Source: JANXLS01 sp038227045 | Lineage (GTDB): Bacteria > Planctomycetota > SZUA-567 > H5-PLA8 | Assembly: GCA_038227045.1 (NCBI GenBank) | Contig: JBBRQD010000108.1 | Span: forward strand, 1-17,669 | Length of the DNA stretch: 17,669 bases | Reading direction: 5' to 3' | The notes under the pieces: generated by a model | The model's input: the letters and a program-made list of their open reading frames with translations, nothing else | Databases searched by the model: none | What the model was told of the DNA's origin: nothing | Translations under genes and position numbers: made by a program | Part shown: in pieces, positions 1-5,791 of the stretch | How positions within the stretch are numbered: position 1 is the stretch's first letter | Layout of the letters: the number at the start of each line of letters is the position of its first letter

Positions 1-114
1 AAGCTGGCTCAAAGCGCGGCAAAAGGCTGGAGGAAATTAAATAAATCGGCGTTGTTGGCAGACGTGATCAAGCTTGTTCGTTTCGTGGATGGCATCAAGG
101 AAAACGCCGCATGA
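1..114 (+). CDS. C-terminal end of a probable transposase (IS256/mutator-like), 5' part outside window
   Basis: Frame 1 is open from the first base to a TGA at 112-114 and encodes 37 residues, with a core of GWRKLNKSALLADVIK followed by a FVDGIKENAA end. This Trp-Arg-x-Leu-Asn-x-Ser then Asp-Val-Ile then Phe-Val-Asp-Gly-Ile pattern resembles my memory of the C-terminal tail of IS256/mutator-type transposases from environmental bacteria. No catalytic residue lies inside the window, so the family cannot be proven here. The gene enters from the left edge; its 5' part is missing only because the window starts there. It sits next to AT-richer DNA and an orphan gene, which fits a mobile insertion. 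The alternative is the tail of an unrelated DNA-binding protein. Confidence 0.5.
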   Translation, partial: KLAQSAAKGWRKLNKSALLADVIKLVRFVDGIKENAA

Positions 115-152
115 TTTCAACATCGCCATCCACATCATTTGACAATTGCTCC
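1..152 (+). mobile_element. Probable right end of an insertion sequence
   Basis: About 40 bases follow the transposase-like stop codon, ending in a stretch (about 130-152) with the text ATTTGACAATTGCTC, which resembles the terminal inverted repeats I recall for IS256-type elements. The left end is outside the window, so neither the inverted repeat partner nor the target duplication can be checked here. The exact boundary is a guess. Confidence 0.33.
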
Positions 153-202
153 CAACTGAGTCAAAAGGGCCGCGTCCGCTAAACGTGGGGAAGGTCAGTT
201 TA

Positions 203-238
203 GACAGACATGAGGCTAAATATAGATGTGTGTCTGTC
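203..238. repeat. Inverted repeat upstream of the 272-733 gene
   Basis: GACAGACA at 203-210 is matched by its exact reverse complement TGTCTGTC at 231-238, with 20 AT-rich bases between. It lies 33 bases before the ATG at 272, a place where an operator or a leader hairpin would sit. Nothing further identifies it; eight-base arms could arise by chance. Confidence 0.35.
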
Positions 239-271
239 ACCTGAACTTAAGATTTATTATGGATTATAGTT

Positions 272-733
272 ATGCATTTATTCATTGAAGATAACGAGGT
301 CAGTGTCAAAGTAGCTACGCTACGCGGCATGAACTATGGTCAACCTGCGCGAGGTATGGAGACGCATGTTTACAAAATGTACGTTAAACGCAGTGAATTT
401 ATTGAGAAGTTGCAACCCGTTTATGAGAAATTTGTATCAGAAGAGAAGGCAGAAGCTGAAGATGCAATCTTAGAAGAAAGAGGCTTGTGGCCAGAACTCG
501 ATGATTTGCGCAATTTAGGTTTTCCGCCACTGGCTACGCTTTTGGACGATCACTCTTCGCTGACTTGTTTCGTTATTAAGTGGCTTGAAATGGAGCTCTT
601 GGATATCTTTCTTACACCCGTTTCAGACATCCATGCTGAAACATTCTACGTGCTAAATTCTGTGGATAATGTGGAAGTAATTGAAGGAGTTATATTTGTT
701 TCTGGCGACGCATTTGCTTCAAAAGCAGTGTAA
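272..733 (+). CDS. Hypothetical acidic protein, 153 aa
   Basis: The frame runs from ATG 272 to TAA at 731-733. The product is acidic and mixed alpha/beta in character: a beta-rich start (MHLFIEDNEVSVKVATLRG), a helix rich in Glu and Lys around residues 42-70, and hydrophobic strand-like segments to the end. It has no signal peptide, no membrane helix and no Cys pattern. I recognise no family. No clear ribosome site precedes the start, and a ten-codon frame (259-288) overlaps it. Base composition is visibly AT-richer than the housekeeping genes further right, and an IS end lies just upstream, so horizontal acquisition is plausible. A small acidic orphan of this size could be an immunity or antitoxin-like protein, but nothing in the sequence shows that. 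Confidence 0.6.
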   Translation: MHLFIEDNEVSVKVATLRGMNYGQPARGMETHVYKMYVKRSEFIEKLQPVYEKFVSEEKAEAEDAILEERGLWPELDDLRNLGFPPLATLLDDHSSLTCFVIKWLEMELLDIFLTPVSDIHAETFYVLNSVDNVEVIEGVIFVSGDAFASKAV

Positions 734-788
734 ATTGCTATCCTGTGTACCAGTATCCTGGTATCTCGATCCACCGTCAGGCGGGGTG

Positions 789-805
789 GCGGGTGGGCCA
801 CCCGC
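789..805. repeat. GC-rich palindrome
   Basis: GCGGGTGG at 789-796 and CCACCCGC at 798-805 are exact reverse complements around one central G. It lies 56 bases after the stop of the 272-733 gene, but no T-run follows, so it is not a standard intrinsic terminator. It is probably a dispersed palindromic repeat. Confidence 0.5.
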
Positions 806-956
806 GATTCGCGCTAATTGCGGTGGCAGGATTTGTATTAGATCCGCAGATTTTCTTTCAGATATTTGGAATAAAATCGGGTGTTCGTGCGTCTAATATA
901 AGGGTAATGAATGGTATCAGTTAATTGATATATTATATTGTTTTAGGCGAAGGATC

Positions 957-1096
957 GTGCACGTAGTGCAACTTGTGAAACGGAAAAGGGAGATTGGACG
1001 GGTTGGAAAACTGAGCTACGACATGATGTGCATTTTGTGCAACGGTTTTTCTTCAAAATGGCTGGGTAACATCACCATAATGTGCATCTTTTGCAA
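957..1096. repeat. Three spaced GTGCA-N5/6-TGCAA units
   Basis: Related 15-16 base units occur at 957-972 (GTGCACGTAGTGCAAC), 1028-1043 (GTGCATTTTGTGCAAC) and 1082-1096 (GTGCATCTTTTGCAA). Each is itself close to palindromic (GTGCA against TGCAA). Start-to-start spacing is 71 and 54 bases. They could be binding sites for a regulator or remnants of a repeat; no gene is tied to them. Confidence 0.4.
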
Positions 1097-1185
1097 TGAG
1101 CGAGGAATGCCGAGGATTTTGGTTCAATTCTTGACAGACTGTAGTTCGCCCCGATTGGGGCTTTGGGTGTCTTAATACCTTTTAA

Positions 1186-1221
1186 CCCTGGCCTGCACCG
1201 GAGTACCGGTTCCGGCCAGGG
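1186..1221. repeat. Hairpin with 8-bp outer and 5-bp inner stem
   Basis: CCCTGGCC (1186-1193) pairs exactly with GGCCAGGG (1214-1221). Inside it ACCGG (1197-1201) pairs with CCGGT (1206-1210) around the loop AGTA. It is directly followed by the second copy of the palindromic module. No T-run follows. Confidence 0.55.
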
Positions 1222-1370
1222 CTATAGAAGTTCGCGCCGTTGCCGCTGAGGGCGTAATGCCGACGGTGACGATTTTAATCTCGCGTAGGACTTTCGCGCC
1301 GTTGGGGCTGAGGGCGTGATACGTTCGGTTGTTATTGACCCGCGCTTTGATGATGGGGCATTGGGAATTT

Positions 1371-1411
1371 GCAGGCTGGAAGCCTGCACCACAATGCCGC
1401 GCTGTGCGCGG
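1371..1411. repeat. Two adjacent perfect hairpins
   Basis: GCAGGCT-GGA-AGCCTGC occupies 1371-1387 and CCGCGC-TGT-GCGCGG occupies 1397-1411; both are perfect with three-base loops. The spacer ACCACAAT between them recurs in the long inverted repeat at 1652-1719, which marks the two elements as related. They look like dispersed REP-type units. Confidence 0.55.
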
Positions 1412-1551
1412 TTTGTAATTGAAATGTTAGAGTCTCGCTTGCGTCAATTGGAGAGGGGTTTATTAAGGAGTCTTTATCGCCAAATCGTTTTGCAATCGGA
1501 CGCAACTCCGTTGGAGTTGAAGGGCATCGCGCGGATTTTTTCCCAAGGTTA

Positions 1552-1567
1552 GGAACGTAAACGTTCC
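1552..1567. repeat. GGAACGT-AA-ACGTTCC palindrome
   Basis: GGAACGT (1552-1558) and ACGTTCC (1561-1567) are exact reverse complements separated by AA. The match continues imperfectly outward (GGTTA on the left, CAACC on the right). It is embedded in the cluster of palindromic modules. Confidence 0.5.
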
Positions 1568-1651
1568 AACCCTGGGCTTCGCTACGGAACGCCTTTGGCG
1601 TTGAACAGCATTGAATGCGCAATTTCGGCATTCGCCGGACTGTCGTAGTTG

Positions 1652-1719
1652 AGTTATTGTGGTGCGGGGTTCCTGCCTGCATTTGAACTGTGCAGGCGGG
1701 ACCCCGCACCACAATAACT
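1652..1719. repeat. Long inverted repeat, about 29-bp arms
   Basis: The left arm (1652-1681) and right arm (1691-1719) are complementary over 19 uninterrupted bases (AGTTATTGTGGTGCGGGGT on the left) and again over GCCTGCA near the loop, with one extra base in the left arm. The loop is nine bases (1682-1690). It is the strongest structure in the intergenic cluster and would form a long cruciform or RNA hairpin. It shares ACCACAAT with the smaller hairpins at 1371-1411. Confidence 0.7.
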
Positions 1720-1763
1720 GAACTGTTACAGTCCCCGCGGATCAATTGTTTTTGATTGTTTGG

Positions 1764-1792
1764 TTGACTTCGTGCCGGCTGTTGGCTAAGAT
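1764..1792 (+). promoter_or_regulatory. Sigma70-like promoter for the 1889-3229 gene
   Basis: TTGACT (1764-1769) and TAAGAT (1787-1792) are separated by exactly 17 bases. Transcription would begin near 1799 and give a leader of about 90 bases before the ATG at 1889. The leader holds a GC-rich hairpin (CGCCGC at 1816-1821 against GCGGCG at 1840-1845). Confidence 0.5.
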
Positions 1793-1888
1793 TTTTAGAG
1801 AGTGTCTCATCGTGTCGCCGCGCCAGCCCTTGGGCTCGTGCGGCGGCGATTATTTTGCGTTGCATTTTGGAGTAGAAAGCAGCTTACA

Positions 1889-3229
1889 ATGTCAGCCCCT
1901 ACTAACGTGATACGCCCGTCAGCCTCTGTTGTCGATGAACCCAAGTCCGGCCACACCCCCGCGCCGGAGATGGACTGGGCGCACTATGTCAAGTGGGGTC
2001 TGGTTGGCGCGGTAGCCTTGGCTGCGATCGGGTTGACGTCGTCGCTTTATGTGACCTACGCCGAAAAAAGCGCCAGCAACAAACTGCGCTCGGAGTGGGA
2101 CGAATACCACAGCGCGCTGTCCGAAAAGAAGTCGGACGACGACCGCATGGAGGCGCTGGAAAAACTCGCCGACAATCCCAAAATCAAGGGCACGGCCGTG
2201 CACGCCTTCGTGCTGGCGTCGCTGGCTCATGCAAATTTTGAAATCGGACAAAATCCGCGCCGCCAGGTCGAAACGCGTGCGGCCGCGCTCGAACGCGCCG
2301 TGCTCCTCAACAGAATGCTGGCGACGACCGAACCCTTTAAGAGTCATCCGTCGTTCGGACCCTTTGCCGTGCAGAATCTGGCGCTGGCTCTGGAACAGAA
2401 ACAGACCAACGATCCCGGCACGCAATTCTACGACGAGGCGATCAAGGAACTGCATGGCGCGCTGTACAAGGACGAGTCCAAAGACGCCGATCCGGTCAAA
2501 GAGATGAAGAAGCATTTCCTGTTCAATAAACTGAACGCTCAGCTTGGGCGGCTTTATTGGCTGCGCGGACTGCGGAAGGCGGAATTGGAGTTCGCCAAGC
2601 TTGAAGATGAACGCAAGAAGGCCGCGAAGCCCGACCCCGCCGCGAAGCCAGAAGATGTAGCCAAGGCGAACGAGGCCGCACAATCTGAAGAACGCGCGAA
2701 GGCGAGCGCGGCCGCGAAGACCGACAACGAGTGGGCTTTGTTCTACATTAAGCCCGCGCTCGAATCGGGCACGTCATCCGTCGAAAAAGATCGTTACGGC
2801 GCGGATTTCAAAGGCGCTTGGCGGCAGGAAGCCGCGTACATAAAGTCGCTGATCGATCCCGTCGGCAAGATGATGCCCGACGGCAAGGCTCCGCCGATGA
2901 AGGTGGAAGTCAAGAAGGAAGAGCCGAAAAAAGACGAGGCGAAAAAAGACGAGGCGAAAAAAGACGAAGTGAAGAAGGACGAGCCTAAAAAAGAAGGCGA
3001 GAAAACTGAAGAGCCCAAGAAGGATGAATCGAAGAAAGACGAGCCCAAGAAAGCAGGCAGTTTGCAGCGGAACGACGCGCAAGAATCCATTGCCAGCGAG
3101 ACGGGATCGTCGCAGCACATGAGCTATGCGCAAATTCAGGCGCTGATCAAGCAAGGGCGCTCGGCGCTCTGCCAGTGTCCGCGCTGCGCCAATCCGGACA
3201 AAGCGGTGGGCGCGAAGCTCGCGGAATAA
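1889..3229 (+). CDS. Membrane-anchored Lys/Glu-rich helical protein with CxCxxC tail
   Basis: The product is 446 aa from ATG 1889. I prefer this start to an in-frame GTG at 1802, because GTG 1802 lies at the predicted transcript start and would place a charged tail before an otherwise normal N-terminus. Residues about 34-57 (VKWGLVGAVALAAIGLTSSL onward) form one membrane helix. The following 270 residues are helical and rich in Ala, Glu and Lys, similar in feel to TPR-like anchored proteins such as YfgM/BamD relatives, but I cannot name a family. Residues about 340-390 are a low-complexity KKDE/KKDEP repeat. The last 20 residues carry C428, C430 and C433 (CQCPRC), a possible metal site. The helical part is probably exported, with a short N-terminal cytoplasmic segment. 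Function unknown. Confidence 0.8.
   Translation: MSAPTNVIRPSASVVDEPKSGHTPAPEMDWAHYVKWGLVGAVALAAIGLTSSLYVTYAEKSASNKLRSEWDEYHSALSEKKSDDDRMEALEKLADNPKIKGTAVHAFVLASLAHANFEIGQNPRRQVETRAAALERAVLLNRMLATTEPFKSHPSFGPFAVQNLALALEQKQTNDPGTQFYDEAIKELHGALYKDESKDADPVKEMKKHFLFNKLNAQLGRLYWLRGLRKAELEFAKLEDERKKAAKPDPAAKPEDVAKANEAAQSEERAKASAAAKTDNEWALFYIKPALESGTSSVEKDRYGADFKGAWRQEAAYIKSLIDPVGKMMPDGKAPPMKVEVKKEEPKKDEAKKDEAKKDEVKKDEPKKEGEKTEEPKKDESKKDEPKKAGSLQRNDAQESIASETGSSQHMSYAQIQALIKQGRSALCQCPRCANPDKAVGAKLAE
2911..3055 (+). repeat. Coding tandem repeat for KKDEx/KKDEP
   Basis: Units of 15 bases of the type GAAAAAAGACGAGGC are repeated within the 1889-3229 gene, most regularly at about 2935-2970, and encode KKDEA, KKDEV, KKDEP and variants. 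Such tracts vary in copy number by slippage. They produce a highly charged flexible linker. Confidence 0.75.
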
Positions 3230-3302
3230 TTCGACGCAGGCTGATAGTTCGTCCGTTCGATTTTATTGCGGATGCAGGACCGACGTTTAATTTCATACTA
3301 AA

Positions 3303-4274
3303 ATGAGCGCCCCTCTCAACACCGAATCCAGCGAAAGTGAACTGGAATTCGACGTTCCCGCGACGCTGGCAGGCAAACGGATTGACGTGGCAGTGGCCGC
3401 GTGCCATCCGGCGCTTTCGCGCACGTATGCCGGGCATCTGTTTCGCGACGGCGCGATCCTTATCAACGGCAAGCAGGCCAAGCCCAGCGCCAAGGCGCGC
3501 GGCGGCGAACGCGTTTCGATCGAACTGCCCGAGCCGGAGACAATCGAAGCGCGGCCTGAAAATATTCCGCTCCGGATTTTATTTGAAGACCGCGACATCG
3601 TCGTGGTGAACAAGCCCGCCGGAATGGTTTCGCATCCCAGCGCGGGGCACGGATCGGGTTCGCTGGTCAACGCGCTGCTGTTTCACTGCACCGATCTGTC
3701 CACCATTAATGGCTCACTGCGGCCGGGTATCGTCCACCGTCTCGACATGGACACGAGCGGGGCGATTGTCTCGGCGAAGAACGACGCCGCGCACCGCTCG
3801 CTGGCGGATCAATTCGCGAACCGCACGGTCAAGAAAGAATACCTGGCGCTCTGCCGTGGAAATCCGCCGCGCGACATTTTTTTCTGCGACGGGCGCATTG
3901 GCCGCCATCCCGCGCGGCGGACGGAAATGACGATTTTAAAGGGCACCGACGAAGGGCGCGACGCGTATACCGATTTTCAGGTGCTCGAACGATTCAAGGG
4001 CGATCTTTTTTTCGTGCGCGCAATGCCGCGGACGGGCCGGACGCATCAAATCCGCGTGCATCTGGCGAAGAGCGGATACCCGATTCTCTCCGACGGCCTG
4101 TACGGAAAAGAAGCGGCGCTGCCCGAACTGGGGCTGACGCGGCACGCGCTGCACGCGGCGAAATTGAGTTTCGATCATCCGGCGACGGGCGCGCGGACGT
4201 CGATTGAGGCGCCCTTGGCCGACGATATTGCTGAGGCGCTCGCGAAGTTAATGACCAGGAAGGATGAAGGATGA
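3303..4274 (+). CDS. rluD: RluD/RluA-family 23S rRNA pseudouridine synthase
   Basis: This enzyme isomerises specific uridines of 23S rRNA to pseudouridine. The 323-residue length fits RluD-type enzymes. Residues about 16-80 form an S4 RNA-binding domain (LAGKRIDVAVA, ILINGKQAKPSAKARGGERV). The catalytic domain starts at about 90 with DRDIVVVNKPAGMVSHP. The family signature HRLDMDTSG is at 145-153, with D148 as the expected catalytic aspartate. RTGRTHQIRVHL at 243-254 is the second conserved RluA motif. ATG 3303 is the natural start, since the S4 domain follows soon after; no Shine-Dalgarno site is visible. It lies 73 bases after the preceding gene and converges on fba. The exact target (RluD, RluC or another) cannot be settled from sequence, so the symbol is the nearest family member. 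Confidence 0.9.
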   Translation: MSAPLNTESSESELEFDVPATLAGKRIDVAVAACHPALSRTYAGHLFRDGAILINGKQAKPSAKARGGERVSIELPEPETIEARPENIPLRILFEDRDIVVVNKPAGMVSHPSAGHGSGSLVNALLFHCTDLSTINGSLRPGIVHRLDMDTSGAIVSAKNDAAHRSLADQFANRTVKKEYLALCRGNPPRDIFFCDGRIGRHPARRTEMTILKGTDEGRDAYTDFQVLERFKGDLFFVRAMPRTGRTHQIRVHLAKSGYPILSDGLYGKEAALPELGLTRHALHAAKLSFDHPATGARTSIEAPLADDIAEALAKLMTRKDEG

Positions 4275-4294
4275 ATCATTTCCATTCATCCTTC
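4266..4294. terminator. Hairpin between convergent genes
   Basis: GAAGGATGAAT (4266-4276) pairs perfectly with ATTCATCCTTC (4284-4294) around a seven-base loop. The rluD-like stop codon lies inside the left arm and the fba stop follows at 4319, so one hairpin could serve both transcripts. No T-run follows on either strand, so it is at best an atypical or processing-type terminator. Confidence 0.4.
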
Positions 4295-4318
4295 ACCCTT
4301 CAAATTACAACCTTCGTT

Positions 4319-5356
4319 TTACTTGTAGTATGCCACCATCTCGCTCAACGGTTTGCATTTGATCTTGCCCGCGTTGCCGGCCTGGCCGAAGGAGATCATG
4401 CGTTCTTTGCAGACCTGCTGCATGGCGGCGCGCGCCGGGGTGAGGTATTCGCGGGGATCGAACTTCTCGGGGAAGCTCTTGAAGAACGTGCGGATCGAAC
4501 CGGTCATGGCCATGCGCAGATCGGTGTCGACGTTGATTTTTCGCACGCCGTACTTGATGCCCAGCTGGATTTCTTCCACCGGCACGCCCCACGTCGGCTT
4601 GATGCTGCCGCCGGCGTTGTTGATGATGTCCTGCAAGGATTTCGGCACGCTGCTGGAACCGTGCATGACCAGATGGGTGTTGGGCAGAACTTTGTGAATT
4701 TCCTTGATGCGGTCCATCGCCAGGATCGCGCCGTCGGGTTTGCGCGAGAATTTGTAGGCGCCATGGCTGGTGCCGATCGCGACGGCCAGCGCGTCCACGC
4801 CGGTGCGCTTCACGAATTCGAGGGCTTCGTCGGGCTTGGTCAGGAGCTGGTCGCGGGTGAGTTTGCCTTCCGCGCCGTGGCCGTCTTCTTTTTCACCTTC
4901 GCCTGTTTCAAGATTTCCCAAACAGCCGAGTTCGCCTTCGACGCTGACGCCCGTGGCGTGCGCCAGTTTGACGACTTGACCGGTCACATCCGCGTTGTAA
5001 TCGAAACTCGCGTGGCTCTTGCCGTCGGCTTGCAGCGAACCGTCCATCATTACGCTGGTGAAGCCGTATTTGATCGCGCTGGCGCAGGTATCCGGGCTGT
5101 TGCCGTGGTCCTGATGCATGCAGATCGGGATATTCGGATACAGTTCGACGGCGGCCTGCATGAGATTGCGGAGGAAAACGTCGTTGGTATACTTGCGCGC
5201 GCCGCGGCTGGCCTGGATGATCACCGGCGAATCGGTTTCCTTCGCGGCTTCCATGATGGCCTGAATCTGTTCCATGTTGTTGACGTTGAACGCGGCCAAG
5301 CCGTAGCCGTTCTCGGCGGCGTGATCGCACAACTGACGCATTGTCACCATCGGCAT
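4319..5356 (-). CDS. fba: Class II fructose-bisphosphate aldolase
   Basis: This zinc enzyme reversibly splits fructose 1,6-bisphosphate into dihydroxyacetone phosphate and glyceraldehyde 3-phosphate in glycolysis and gluconeogenesis. The 345-residue length is normal. MHQDHG at 80-85 supplies the catalytic aspartate D83 and zinc ligand H84; VEGELG gives E142; GTSHGAYK gives H198; MHGSSS at 231-236 gives the zinc ligand H232 and the phosphate-binding loop; NVDTDLR at 275-281 is the second phosphate-binding motif. All expected active-site residues are present. Sequence style (MHQDHG, the EKEDGHGAEG loop) matches the Calvin-type (CbbA-like) class II subgroup. The ATG at 5356 is supported by AAGGAG eight bases upstream. 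The gene stands alone, facing away from the giant-protein gene. Confidence 0.96.
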   Translation of the reverse strand: MPMVTMRQLCDHAAENGYGLAAFNVNNMEQIQAIMEAAKETDSPVIIQASRGARKYTNDVFLRNLMQAAVELYPNIPICMHQDHGNSPDTCASAIKYGFTSVMMDGSLQADGKSHASFDYNADVTGQVVKLAHATGVSVEGELGCLGNLETGEGEKEDGHGAEGKLTRDQLLTKPDEALEFVKRTGVDALAVAIGTSHGAYKFSRKPDGAILAMDRIKEIHKVLPNTHLVMHGSSSVPKSLQDIINNAGGSIKPTWGVPVEEIQLGIKYGVRKINVDTDLRMAMTGSIRTFFKSFPEKFDPREYLTPARAAMQQVCKERMISFGQAGNAGKIKCKPLSEMVAYYK

Positions 5357-5364
5357 AACGACAT

Positions 5365-5370
5365 CTCCTT
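5365..5370 (-). promoter_or_regulatory. Shine-Dalgarno site of fba
   Basis: Read on the minus strand, AAGGAG lies eight bases before the ATG that starts at 5356. It decides between this start and two further in-frame ATG codons at residues 3 and 6. Confidence 0.8.
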
Positions 5371-5791
5371 TATTTTAGGAACGTGCCCTTCGATATTCCG
5401 GCTCAACGCTAATACGAACGAAGGCACACGCCCCCATTCATCGCTTTGTTTGGCACATTCCGCTACGAAAAATCATCGTACCAAGAAGATGCTCGCATTC
5501 AAGAGCATTCGTCGAGCAGATTTTCCTTCTGTAGACGCAAAACTGCTTGCTTGTTTAGCCCTCTCAATGCTAAAGTCTTTTATCGCGTTCATGATATTTT
5601 TTCTAAATAAAAGGAATCGGTTGGCGCACAATGGGCACTACTAAAGTGTGCCGCGGTAATGACGATAAAAGCTATATAGTCCGATAAGACATTTGTTGTA
5701 GGAAATTCACCCTGATCCGTGTCAAATTGTCTGCACGTTGTGTTTTTGCGTGCGTTGATTAAATGTTTTGAGTGGAGGCTCGCTAATTCCC
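5371..5791. other. Divergent intergenic region between fba and the giant-protein gene
   Basis: This AT-richer spacer must hold the promoters of two divergent genes, but I see no convincing -35/-10 pair on either strand. It contains small inverted repeats: TGCTCG (5490-5495) with CGAGCA (5513-5518), and TTTAGC (5554-5559) with GCTAAA (5569-5574). GGAGG at 5774-5778 is the probable ribosome site of the giant gene, 13 bases before its ATG, which is longer than usual. Confidence 0.45.

Larger units (their letters stand above)
1145..1609. repeat. Five variants of a short palindromic module
   Basis: Five copies follow the theme [GC]-rich arm, CGTTGG-like centre, arm, then TGA(A/G)GGGC-like tail. 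They lie at 1145-1170 (core GCCCC-GATT-GGGGC), 1231-1256 (CGCCGTTGCCGCTGAGGGCG), 1293-1318 (CGCCGTTGGGGCTGAGGGCG), 1499-1527 (core CAACTCC-GTT-GGAGTTG, then AAGGGC) and 1586-1609 (core AACGCC-TTT-GGCGTT, then GAACAGC). Copies two and three are nearly identical. In copies one, four and five the arms differ in sequence yet remain complementary, which suggests selection on, or mobilisation as, a hairpin rather than a fixed sequence. Confidence 0.55.
734..1763. other. Gene-poor region rich in short palindromes
   Basis: I see no convincing gene in this kilobase. The left half (about 840-1140) is AT-rich and contains three related GTGCA...TGCAA units. The right half (1145-1719) is a string of short palindromes listed separately. 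Open frames here (for example 957-1175 and 1316-1552) use weak starts, run through the repeats and have compositions that follow the palindromes, so I treat them as accidental. Confidence 0.6.

Noticed and set aside
37..240. Minus-strand 67-codon frame at the left end
   Set aside because: It is antisense to the transposase-like tail and its IS end, and it shows no recognisable motif or ribosome site.
957..1175. Possible 72-residue zinc-ribbon-like protein with CILC and CIFC
   Set aside because: It has a GTG start with a poor ribosome site, the CxxC pairs arise from the short DNA repeats, and the C-terminus runs into a palindromic module. Kept only as a note in the repeat finding.
1802..1888. 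GTG 1802 as start of the Lys/Glu-rich membrane protein
   Set aside because: The predicted promoter places the transcript start near 1799, and a leader hairpin covers 1816-1845. ATG 1889 gives a normal N-terminus before the membrane helix.
4271..5644. Plus-strand open frame of 457 codons over fba
   Set aside because: It lies antisense to a fully recognisable aldolase with all active-site residues; its length reflects the codon use of fba. Its composition (His- and Phe-rich, no domain) does not look like a protein.
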